NCBI RefSeq assembly: GCF_014655955.1
Contig: NZ_BNBO01000051.1
Location: 1-64,000 of the forward strand
DNA length: 64,000 nt
Reading direction: 5' to 3'
DNA from: Kitasatospora indigofera
Lineage (GTDB): Bacteria; Actinomycetota; Actinomycetes; Streptomycetales; Streptomycetaceae
The notes under the pieces were generated by a model that worked only from the letters and a program-made list of their open reading frames with translations, was not told where the DNA came from and ran no database searches. Below, piece by piece: positions 51,528-58,945 of this stretch; within the stretch, counting starts at the first letter, position 1, and each line of letters opens with the position of its first letter. The position numbers and the translations under genes are program-made.

Positions 51528-52207
51528 GTGGCTTGGCCGACCAGCGGAAATTCCTTTCAGCGCCGTCCGTAGGGCTCGGATCCGGCCGCGGCTCTGTCCT
51601 GGCCAGCGGCCCCGGTTCTGCGGGCAGTACGAATGGAAGTCGTCGCCGTTGACCCAGTGGATCGCATCGTGGACCCGGTGGGCACTCGTGAACGTCACCT
51701 CTGAGCCCCGCCACAGGCATACGCGGGCGGGCAGCCGTGGAATCTGGGCGCGTCGCCAGGTCAGCGCGCACAGATCGCTGTGGCCCCACCAGCCAACGTG
51801 GTTCCGCTTTCAATAAGCCGATGCGATCGTGCAGGGTCCACCCCATGTCGCTTCGCCGCAGGCCGTGCCACGAGCGAGAGGGTTCCGCAGGTCTGGCGGG
51901 GTGACAGCTCCGCAGCGATGAAGCAGGTGGCCGAGCGGCTCTACGTGGTTTGTCCGGGCCCAAGGCAGTGCCGTGAGAGACCTGCCCTTGGCCCAGACCT
52001 GCTACGTCGAGCACGAGCGCCTCTCCTCGGCCCTCCGACTTGGGGGAGGCTGGACAACGGTGCCGGAGTCGATCGCACGGTCCGCTGCGGCCCTTTCTCT
52101 CGGCGCGACGTCGTGGCGCGGGGTCGTATGACGTCCTGACTGCTGCGCGGCGGCATCACCCGGAACGACTGAGGGGACCCGGCCGGCCCGGGGTGTGGGA
52201 CCGACGG
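51528..52207. other. Gene-poor stretch with decayed coding sequence
   Basis: No intact gene is supported. It contains the fragment at 51640-51809. A near-inverted repeat (GGCCCAAGGCAG at 51958-51969 with CTGCCCTTGGCCC at 51981-51993) may end transcription of the preceding gene. Base composition returns to the usual high GC toward 52200. Confidence 0.45.
51640..51809 (-). pseudogene. Coding-like fragment of an unknown gene
   Basis: One frame downward from 51809 reads RNHVGWWGHSDLCALTWRRA, PARVCLWRGSEVTFTSAHRV and HDAIHWVNGDDFHSYC with actinomycete-like codon use. There is a stop immediately before it (51810-51812) and no start codon with a ribosome site. An adjacent frame just upstream reads MGWTLHDRIGLLKAEP, so a one-base frameshift may have split a gene. 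The family is not recognised. Confidence 0.35.
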
Positions 52208-52251
52208 CACCGGGCTCCCCGGGGACGGCAGGTCCGAGGGGAGGCCCGGTG
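52208..52251 (-). terminator. Terminator after the F420/NADP oxidoreductase-like gene
   Basis: A 13-bp stem with one bulged G (52208-52220 with 52238-52251), 19 nt beyond the stop at 52271. Confidence 0.7.
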
Positions 52252-52270
52252 CGTTCGCCCGCGCGCCGGG

Positions 52271-52933
52271 TCAGCCGCGGAACTCCGCCGGGCGCTCCGG
52301 GGAGGCCGCCGCCAGTGCGGCGGTCACCTCGGCGGTGCCGGCCGCGAGCCCGTAGACCGGGGTGCCCGGCTGCTGGCGCCAGGACTCGTCGAGGCCGCCG
52401 GCGTCGACCACGTCGAAGCCGAGTTCGTCGAGCAGGGACCGGACGGTCTTCTTCGCCCCCTCGTCGTCACCGGCGATCGGCAGCGCGATCCGGTCGGGGG
52501 CGCCCGCGGGGCGCGGCTTGTCCAGGATGTGCTGTGCGTAGGTGCCGTTGAAGGCCTTCACCACCGGCCGGCCCAGCCGGCGCTCCGTCCAGCGGCTCTC
52601 GGTGAGGCCCTCGTCCTCGATCCCGGCGATCCGCCCGTCGCGCTGCTGCGGGTAGTAGTTGCCGGTCTCGATCACGGTGAAGCCCTCGGCCGCTCCGTCG
52701 AACACCCCGGCGGGCAGGTCGGGGACGTTCTTCAGCGGGATGGTCACCACGATCACTTCCGCGCCGCGCGCCACCTCCGAGACGGGTACCGCGGTGGCGC
52801 CGGTCTCCCCGGCGAGCGCGGACAGCGTCTCGGGGCCGCGCGAATTGGCCACGGAGACGTCGTGCCCGAGGGCCGTCAGGCGGCGGGTGAGGTTGCCGCC
52901 GATGTGTCCCGCGCCGATGATGCCGATCTTCAT
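52271..52933 (-). CDS. NADPH-dependent F420 reductase-like oxidoreductase
   Basis: An ATG at 52933 after GTGGAG gives 220 residues. The N-terminus is a classic Rossmann fold (MKIGIIGAGHIGGNLTRRL), with NSRGPETL as the NADP-selecting loop. ITIPLKNV-type and VIETGNYYPQQRDG segments and VKAFNGTYAQHI match the PF03807 family (coenzyme F420:NADP+ oxidoreductase-like). The real substrate may be F420 or another small molecule; many members are not characterised. It is a single gene. Confidence 0.85.
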   Translation of the reverse strand: MKIGIIGAGHIGGNLTRRLTALGHDVSVANSRGPETLSALAGETGATAVPVSEVARGAEVIVVTIPLKNVPDLPAGVFDGAAEGFTVIETGNYYPQQRDGRIAGIEDEGLTESRWTERRLGRPVVKAFNGTYAQHILDKPRPAGAPDRIALPIAGDDEGAKKTVRSLLDELGFDVVDAGGLDESWRQQPGTPVYGLAAGTAEVTAALAAASPERPAEFRG

Positions 52934-53090
52934 GTGCTCTCCACGATGTCTGGATACGTGCGCCTTCGGATGCCGCAGCGACGACAACCGCGAGGAAGAT
53001 CGGCGTCATTCCCCCGGAGCGCAGGTTCCCCCGAACGGGGTTCCCCCGGAGGAGGCGGCCCCGCCCGAGGGGAGTGGCTTCGCGCTCGCC

Positions 53091-53282
53091 CTACAGCCCG
53101 AAATCCAGGGGAAGGCACGAGTAGAAGGTCCACGACCGTTCCGGGTTGTAGGGGTCGGCCTCCCCGGGCTCCGGGACGTCCCGGACTTCGGTCATGTCCT
53201 CGAAGCGGATGCGTTCGGGCAGGCTGCCGAACCGTGCGCGCCGGGCCGCCGCGGCGGCCTCGGTGCTCTCGTCCTCGTTCAT
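53091..53282 (-). CDS. Small acidic hypothetical protein (63 aa)
   Basis: An ATG preceded by GGAGGAG opens 63 codons. The peptide is acidic with RRARFGSLPERIRFEDMTEV and ends WTFYSCLPLDFGL. The clear ribosome site and regular codon use make it a real gene. Short proteins of this type occur in streptomycetes, but no function is recognised. No signal or membrane segment is seen. Confidence 0.7.
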   Translation of the reverse strand: MNEDESTEAAAAARRARFGSLPERIRFEDMTEVRDVPEPGEADPYNPERSWTFYSCLPLDFGL

Positions 53283-53474
53283 GCTTCTCCTCCGCTCTCC
53301 CGTCCTGCCAGCATGCCTCCGATTGCATAACCGGTCAAGATGGTTACCAAGGAGAGCGGGCGGGATCGGCCGGGCCCCGCCGGGCATGTCCCGTCGAGCC
53401 GGGCCCGGCCACCGCGCACGTATGGCACACGTGTGGACCCCGGGCCCGGGCACCCGAGGGGGAATCCGCCCCGC

Positions 53475-53486
53475 TAGGGTGTGCGC
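53475..53486 (+). promoter_or_regulatory. -10 element TAGGGT placed for a leaderless HAD-hydrolase transcript
   Basis: TAGGGT (53475-53480) is followed by 6 nt and the ATG at 53487, with no Shine-Dalgarno. The arrangement is the same as before the TetR gene. Confidence 0.5.
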
Positions 53487-54116
53487 ATGACTCTCCGCAA
53501 AGGCATCGTCCTGGACTTCGGGGGCGTGCTGACGACGGCTCTGCTGCCCGCCGCGCTGGCCTTCGAACAGCGTGAAGGCCTCCCTGCGGGAGCGCTCCTG
53601 ACCTCGCTCTACCTGGATCCCGAGGGAGTGCGCCGCACCCAGGAACTGGAGCGCGGGACGCTGACCCAGGCCGAGTGGAACGAGGCGGCCGGCCGGAGCC
53701 TGGGCGTGCCGCACGACAACCTGATGGGCCGGATCTTCGCCGACCTGCTCCCGGAGCCTTCGGTGATCGAGGCCGCCGCCGCGGCCCGCCGGGCCGGGAT
53801 CAAGGTCGGTGTCCTGTCCAACTCGGTGGGCCGGTCGCCGTGGGACCTCTACCAGGGCTACCGCCTGGAGAGCCTGTACGACGCCGTGGTGGTGTCCGAG
53901 GACCACGGCCTGCGCAAGCCCGAGCCGGAGATCTTCCGGCTGATGCTCGACATGTTGGACCTGCCGGCCGAGGAGTGCGTGTTCGTCGACGACACGGAGT
54001 CCTACCTGCCGCCCGCGGCCGGGCTGGGCTTCGCCACCGTCCACGCGGTGCGGCCGGATCGGACGATCGCCGAGCTGGAGGCCCTGCTCGGCATCCCGCT
54101 GGCGGCCCGGGGCTGA
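53487..54116 (+). CDS. HAD-superfamily hydrolase
   Basis: The 209-residue protein has all HAD motifs: I, VLDFGGVLT (nucleophile Asp; the second Asp is Gly as in several HAD-IA members); II, GVLSNS; III, LRKPEPEIF; IV, CVFVDDTESYL. The cap between motifs I and II is short and helical. It resembles predicted phosphatases and epoxide-hydrolase N-terminal-type HADs. With Gly in place of the usual acid/base Asp, phosphatase activity is not assured. The start at 53487 was preferred to the GTG at 53481 because of the -10 spacing. Confidence 0.85.
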   Translation: MTLRKGIVLDFGGVLTTALLPAALAFEQREGLPAGALLTSLYLDPEGVRRTQELERGTLTQAEWNEAAGRSLGVPHDNLMGRIFADLLPEPSVIEAAAAARRAGIKVGVLSNSVGRSPWDLYQGYRLESLYDAVVVSEDHGLRKPEPEIFRLMLDMLDLPAEECVFVDDTESYLPPAAGLGFATVHAVRPDRTIAELEALLGIPLAARG

Positions 54117-54180
54117 GCGGCGCCGCCGTCCCGGCCGGGCCGCCGCCAGCAGGCGTCTGGCCGCCTGACGGCCGCCCGAC

Positions 54181-54210
54181 GGGGTGCGGGGCGCCGAAGT
54201 CCCGCACCCC
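54181..54210. terminator. Terminator between HAD hydrolase and alpha/beta hydrolase
   Basis: A perfect 10-bp stem (54181-54190 with 54201-54210) and a 10-nt loop between converging genes. Confidence 0.7.
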
Positions 54211-54239
54211 GGCTGCCTGCCCGCGTCCCGGGGGCCGGT

Positions 54240-55076
54240 TCAGGCGGCGAGGAAGGCCAGCAGGGCCTGGTTGACCTCCTCGGCGTGCGTCCACAGCAGA
54301 CCGTGCGGGCCGCCCTCGACCTCGACGTAGGTCGCGGCGGGCAGGGCCTGGTGGAACGGCCGGGCGGTCGCTTCGAGGGGCAGGATGCGGTCGGCCGTGC
54401 CGTGCAGGATGAGGGCCGGCACGTCGATCTTCGCGATGTCGGCGCGGAAGTCGGTGGGCCAGGTCAGCGGCGCGGCGGCGGCCGCGTGCGCCCCGCCGCT
54501 CGCCGCGACGTCCCAACTGGCGCGCAGGGCCTCCTCGCTGATCCGGGTGCCGAGGTGGTCGTCGAGGTTGTAGAAGTCCTGGAAGAACGAGGTGTAGTAG
54601 GCGTACCGGTCGGCGGCCGCCGCCTGCGAGACGCTCCGGAAGAACTCGGCGGGTGCCGCACCGCCGGGGTTCTCGTCGGTCAGCAGCAGCCAGGGCTCCA
54701 GCGAGGCCAGGAAGGCCACCCGGGCGATGCGGGCGGTGCCGTAGGTGCCCACGTAGCGGGCGACCTCGCCGGTGCCCATGGAGAAGCCGACGAGCACCGC
54801 GTCGTCCAGCTCCAGCGCCTCCAGGACCGCGTGCAGGTCGGCCGCGAAGGTGTCGTAGTCGTAGCCGGTGGTGGGCTGGGACGAGCGGCCGAAGCCGCGG
54901 CGGTCGTAGGTGACGACGCGGTGGCCGGCCGCGAGCAGGGCCGCGGTCTGCTTCTCCCACGAGCGGCCGCTGAGCGGGTAGCCGTGGATCAGGACGACGG
55001 GCCGGCCGGTGCCGTGGTCCTCGTAGTACAGCTCGATGTCGGCGGAGTTCTGGCGGCCGACGGTGATGTACGGCAT
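54240..55076 (-). CDS. Alpha/beta hydrolase of the non-heme haloperoxidase/arylesterase group
   Basis: The 278-residue protein starts at an ATG after AAGGAG. The catalytic triad is visible: Ser in VGFSMGTGE, Asp in LHGTADRILP, His in EGGPHGLLWTH. The oxyanion region is LIHGYPLSGRSWEKQ, followed by YDRRGFGRSSQP. These are hallmarks of cofactor-free haloperoxidases and related esterases. No export signal is present. It faces the same way as the next hydrolase but is 252 nt from it, so separate transcription is likely. Confidence 0.92.
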   Translation of the reverse strand: MPYITVGRQNSADIELYYEDHGTGRPVVLIHGYPLSGRSWEKQTAALLAAGHRVVTYDRRGFGRSSQPTTGYDYDTFAADLHAVLEALELDDAVLVGFSMGTGEVARYVGTYGTARIARVAFLASLEPWLLLTDENPGGAAPAEFFRSVSQAAAADRYAYYTSFFQDFYNLDDHLGTRISEEALRASWDVAASGGAHAAAAAPLTWPTDFRADIAKIDVPALILHGTADRILPLEATARPFHQALPAATYVEVEGGPHGLLWTHAEEVNQALLAFLAA

Positions 55077-55328
55077 GGGTGTGCTCCTTCGGTGGACGGA
55101 TCCCGGCCGGTGCCGGGCTGTCGGATTGCGTGGGGTGTCGGGCGGGCGGTGCGGTGGCCGGCCGCGGGGAGCGGCGGTGTGGGCACCACCGGGCCCGTTG
55201 GTCCCGAGGGGGCGGCTGGGGGACGGCCGCCCCCTCGGGGGCCTGGCGACGGCCTGCGCCGGGACGCGGGCCCGCCGGGGCGGGCTCCCGCGTGCTGGTG
55301 CGCGGCCGCCGGTGCTCTGCCGTGCGTG

Positions 55329-56177
55329 TCAGCGGCCGGCCTTGGCCGCCTCCTCGACGACCTGGGCGACCAGGGCCGGGTGCGAGACCGCGACGGAGTG
55401 CGAGGCGGCCACCTCGGTGATGTGGGCGTGCGCGCGGCGGGCCATGTACAGCTGCGCGGCCGCGGGGATGTTGAGGTCCTGGGTGGTGACGATGTCCCAG
55501 CTCGGCTTCTCCTGCCAGGCGGCCGTGGTGGCCTGCTCCGCCAGGGCGCTCTGGGCGATGGGCCGCTGGGCGGCGGCCATGACCGCGGCCTGGGCGGTCG
55601 GCACATCGGCGGCGAACTGGTGGCGGAACTTGTCCGCCCGGATGTACAGGTCGGTGGTGGGGGTGCCGCCGGCCGGGGTGTAGGTGACCGGGTTCAGGGC
55701 GTCCGGGAGGGTGGAGCCCGGGAATTTGTTGGTGAGTTCCAGCGCGCTCTCGCCCGGCGCCGGGAGGAACGCGGCCACGTAGACCAGGGCCTTGACCTCG
55801 GGGTCGTTCGCGCCGGCGGCGCTGATGACGGAGCCTCCGTAGGAGTGCCCGACCAGGATCTTGGGCCCCTTGACGCTGTCCAGGACGCTGCGCAGCGCCG
55901 CGGCGTCGGCGGCCGGCCCGCGCAGCGGGTTGGCGGGGGCGATCACCGGGTAGCCGTCGGCCCGCAGCCGGGTGATGACACCGCTCCAGCTGGAGCCGTC
56001 GGCGAAGGCACCGTGCTCCAGGACGATGGTGGGCCTGGCCCGCTCGACGGTCACGGTGGGCGTGGTGGCGCTCGCCGCGCCGCCGACGGCGACGGAGGCC
56101 AGGACGACACCGGCCGCGACCGCCGGGACGACGGCTGCCGGGAACCACCGCTTGCGCCAGTTGCTGCTACCTGCCAT
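55329..56177 (-). CDS. Exported alpha/beta hydrolase
   Basis: An ATG at 56177 after GGAAGGGG gives 282 residues. The N-terminus is a signal peptide (about 1-36: basic NWRKRW, hydrophobic, ASA cleavage). The fold shows IVLEHGAFADGSSWSGVI, the nucleophile Ser in LVGHSYGGSVI, and the His in ASHSVAVSHP. It resembles salicylate-esterase/EstC-like hydrolases that are common as secreted or cytoplasmic forms in actinomycetes. The substrate is unknown. Confidence 0.88.
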   Translation of the reverse strand: MAGSSNWRKRWFPAAVVPAVAAGVVLASVAVGGAASATTPTVTVERARPTIVLEHGAFADGSSWSGVITRLRADGYPVIAPANPLRGPAADAAALRSVLDSVKGPKILVGHSYGGSVISAAGANDPEVKALVYVAAFLPAPGESALELTNKFPGSTLPDALNPVTYTPAGGTPTTDLYIRADKFRHQFAADVPTAQAAVMAAAQRPIAQSALAEQATTAAWQEKPSWDIVTTQDLNIPAAAQLYMARRAHAHITEVAASHSVAVSHPALVAQVVEEAAKAGR

Positions 56178-56934
56178 GGGAGTACCCCTTCCGGGTGAGA
56201 TCGACATGTGGGGAGGGAAGCCGCCCCGGGCCGTGCGCGGCACGGTCGGCCGCTCCGCTGCGGGGCGGCGTCCGAGGGGCTTGACGGGCTTCACCCTGGC
56301 TGCCGGGCCGGGGGCCGGGGATCCGTCACATGACGGTCGGTTGCCGGGCCCCGCGCCGTGGGCCCCTACGTCACGCGGACCGCCTGGGCCGTGCGGTGCC
56401 GTCGGCCGCGTGTCCGCGGCCGCCCGGACGCGCGTCGGCGGGTGCCCGGGCCGGCCTGCCGCGGTCCGCTCGCCCGGCGTCGGGTCCCGCGGGGTACGCG
56501 TGTGGGCCTGCGGGGCCGCCGTCGTCGCACGCCCACCACCTGGCCGCCCGCGGCCGCGAGGGCCGGCCGGGGACGCCCGGACCGGGCGCATCGTGGTGGT
56601 CCCGGTGCTGCCCGACCGTCAACTGACTGATGTGCCCCGGTGGTGGGGCGGCCGAGAGTGGACGGCGCCGGGCTCGTCGCCGTTCGCGAGGAGCACATCC
56701 TGCCCGCCCGCACCGGGCGCCGGACCACGGCGGCTGCCACGTCGCGCCGGCCCGGGGCACCGTGCCCCGCCGGCCGGCACGGCGGCAGCGCCGTTCCGGC
56801 CGGGCACCGCCGCCCGGCCGGATCACCCACCCCGTCCTCGGTTCGAGTGCCCGCCCCGCCGGCGATCACCGGCCGGCCGCGCCCGGCCGGAACGACCCGT
56901 GCGACGGCACGCCCACCAGAAGGAGAACGCCCCC
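56178..56934. other. Gene-free region with one copy of an exact 20-bp repeat
   Basis: No gene supported in 757 nt. It carries CCGTCAACTGACTGATGTGC (56616-56635), 300 nt before the Bax-inhibitor-like gene. The sequence is otherwise very GC-rich with many chance open frames. Confidence 0.45.
56616..56635 (+). repeat. Exact 20-bp repeat, copy 1
   Basis: CCGTCAACTGACTGATGTGC, identical to 63762-63781. Both copies lie upstream of a plus-strand start (56935 and 63978), in AT-richer patches within GC-rich DNA. A shared promoter or regulator site is possible. Confidence 0.7.
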
Positions 56935-57804
56935 ATGAGAAGCAGCAACCCGATCCTGTCCCGGCGGGGAGCCGGCCGCGTCGACGCCCAGGGGACGGAG
57001 GCCGCGCGGCCCCGGCCGGTCGGCCTGCCCGTCGGCGCGCGGCGGCCCGGCGACGGCCCCGCAGGCCCCTACGCGGGGTTCGACGCCCCGGGCCCCGCCG
57101 AGCGGGCCACCGCCGGCAGCACACCCATGACGCTGGACGACGTGGTGGTCCGTACCGCCGCGACCCTGGGCACGGTGGCGCTGGCGGCGGTGCTCTCCTG
57201 GACCCTGCTGCCCGTGGACCGGACCGGCGTCGCCCGCTCGTACGCCGTCGCCGTCGGCTGCGCGCTGGTGGCGTTCGTCCTGGCGCTCGTGCAGACGTCC
57301 AGGCGCACGCCGTCACCGCCGCTGATCCTCGGGTACGCGGCTTTCGAGGGCGTCTTCGTCGGCGTCCTGTCCGACGTGACCTCGACGTACATCGCCCCCG
57401 GGGTCGTCGTCCAGGCGGTGCTAGGGACCCTGACGGTCTTCGCCGGTGTGCTGATCGCCTACCGGATGCGCTGGATCCGCGTCACCGCCCGGTTCGCCGG
57501 CTTCGTGCTGGCCGCGGCGACCGGATTCGTCCTGCTGACCGTCGCCGACCTGCTCCTCTCGGCCTTCGGCGGCGGGCACGGGCTGGGCTTCGGCAGTGGC
57601 GGCCTCGGCATCGCGTTCGGCGTCGCCGGGATCGTCCTGGGCGCCTGCTTCCTGGCCCTGGACTTCCGGCAGGTGGAGGACGCCGTGGCGGACGGCGCCC
57701 CGCGCGAGGAGGCGTGGCTGGCGGCCTTCGGGCTCACCCTGACCCTGGTCTGGATCTACCTGGAGGTGCTCCGGGTGCTGACGCTGCTGCGGGGTGAGGA
57801 CTGA
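56935..57804 (+). CDS. Bax inhibitor-1/YccA-family membrane protein
   Basis: An ATG 9 nt after GAAGGAG (56919-56925) gives 289 residues. A charged N-terminal tail (about 1-70) precedes seven membrane helices. Family marks are PLILGYAAFEGVFVGVLSDV, YRMRWIRVTARFAGF and LDFRQVEDAVADGAPREEAW, then a last helix. Actinobacterial YccA-like proteins are predicted ion (Ca2+/H+) channels or modulators of membrane proteases; the role is not settled. The next small frame overlaps its stop. Confidence 0.92.
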   Translation: MRSSNPILSRRGAGRVDAQGTEAARPRPVGLPVGARRPGDGPAGPYAGFDAPGPAERATAGSTPMTLDDVVVRTAATLGTVALAAVLSWTLLPVDRTGVARSYAVAVGCALVAFVLALVQTSRRTPSPPLILGYAAFEGVFVGVLSDVTSTYIAPGVVVQAVLGTLTVFAGVLIAYRMRWIRVTARFAGFVLAAATGFVLLTVADLLLSAFGGGHGLGFGSGGLGIAFGVAGIVLGACFLALDFRQVEDAVADGAPREEAWLAAFGLTLTLVWIYLEVLRVLTLLRGED

Positions 57805-58010
57805 TGCCCCGGCCCGCCCCGTTCCTTCGTCCGCTGGAGGTGCTCGCGGCTTCGCTCGCCCGCGGCGCCGGGGCGCGAGTCCCGGCGGAACTCGACGGGG
57901 CCGCGACCGTGGCCTGGCTGGTGGCGGGTCAGCTGCCGGCGTCCCTGCCGCCGGCGTCCTACTGGCTGCGTCCCTGGCCGGCGGGTGGTGGCGCCGGGTA
58001 CGGAGACTGA
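57804..58010 (+). CDS. Possible small translationally coupled protein (68 aa)
   Basis: Its ATG overlaps the preceding TGA (TGATG), the classic coupling arrangement. Third positions are about 85% G/C. It contains VLAASLARGAGARVPAELDGA and a short hydrophobic run (TVAWLVAGQLPASL). No family is recognised and it may be a chance frame. Confidence 0.35.
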   Translation: MPRPAPFLRPLEVLAASLARGAGARVPAELDGAATVAWLVAGQLPASLPPASYWLRPWPAGGGAGYGD

Positions 58011-58081
58011 CGGCGCCGGGCCGCACGGGCGGTCGGCCACCTCGCTCCGGTGTCCCCGGGGAGGGGGCCCGCCCGCGCCTG

Positions 58082-58142
58082 GTAACCGTCTTGACAGGTG
58101 ATGTCAGCCCATGGAAAAGTCGTCACCTGTCAAAGCGGTTAC
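58082..58142. promoter_or_regulatory. Large inverted repeat upstream of the SRPBCC gene
   Basis: Arms 58082-58103 and 58121-58142 pair at 19 of 22 positions around a 17-nt spacer. The conserved blocks are GTAACCG/CGGTTAC and TTGACAGGTGA/TCACCTGTCAA. Each arm carries TTGACA, so the repeat overlaps a likely -35 region. A strong two-site operator, for example for a TetR- or MarR-type repressor, fits better than a terminator. Confidence 0.65.
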
Positions 58143-58161
58143 GTTTTCGGGAAGGTCCACC

Positions 58162-58590
58162 ATGGCAGTCGTCCGCATCCACCTGGTCTCCACGCTGAGC
58201 CCGTCGGCCGTCCGGGAGGTGCTCACCGACTTCGGCCCCTCCCGTCCACGGGTCTGGTCCACGATCGACGCCGACCACTTCACGGTCCACGACCTCGGCG
58301 TCGACCGGGCCGAGGTGACCGAGGGAACCGCCGCGGCCTGGGAGCGCGCCCGCTACGAGTGGGCCCCTGACGGCGACACCGTCACCGTCACGACGCTCGA
58401 CTCGAAGCTCTTCGGCGCCGGCGGCGGCTGGGTCTTCCGGATGACCCCCGAGGGCGAGGGCACCCGCGTCGACGTGGAACTGACGCGACGACCCCGCTCC
58501 CTCAAGGGAAAGATCCTCGCCTCGCTGCTCCCCGTCGTCGCCCCCGCGGCCCTGCGCAAGTCCCTCGCCGGTCCGCTGCGGGCGGGATGA
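58162..58590 (+). CDS. SRPBCC (START/Bet v1-like) family protein
   Basis: An ATG 6 nt after GGGAAGG gives 142 residues. The alternation of strands and a long C-terminal helix fits the polyketide-cyclase/SRPBCC fold: VRIHLVSTLSPSAVREVLTD, then VWSTIDADHFTVHDLG, ARYEWAPDGDTVTVTT and GWVFRMTPEGEGTRVDVELT. Such proteins bind hydrophobic ligands. The inverted repeat just upstream suggests tight control. No biosynthetic partner adjoins it. Confidence 0.8.
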   Translation: MAVVRIHLVSTLSPSAVREVLTDFGPSRPRVWSTIDADHFTVHDLGVDRAEVTEGTAAAWERARYEWAPDGDTVTVTTLDSKLFGAGGGWVFRMTPEGEGTRVDVELTRRPRSLKGKILASLLPVVAPAALRKSLAGPLRAG

Positions 58591-58945
58591 CGGACCGACC
58601 GGGCCGAAGGCACCGTCCGCACCGTCGGCGGTGCGCCGGCCGGCCGGGGAAGCTGCCTGCCAACCGCCTGTCTGCCGCCTGGTCCTGAGGCGGCGGCGCG
58701 GAGGAGGCTGGGGCCGGTAAGAGCGATCCCCCTCCGGCCGGCCGGAGCCGGTCACCCGGGAGCGGTCACGCGGCGGCGGACCTGTCCGTTCACGCCCCCC
58801 GGGGCCCGGGCGGAGCCGTTCCGCGGGCCGTCCCGCCCGGAGCGGGGGAGCGCGGGGCGCGCCTCGGCCGGGTGTCCGGCGGCAGGCGTTCGCAGGGATC
58901 CGACGGGAGGGGCGCACCCAGGCCCGTCCGGGGAAGGGAGCAGGA
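58591..58945. other. Intergenic region before the LAL regulator
   Basis: 355 nt of very GC-rich DNA with no supported gene. Only short GC inverted repeats are seen (for example CCGGCCGGCCGG near 58736). Confidence 0.4.
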
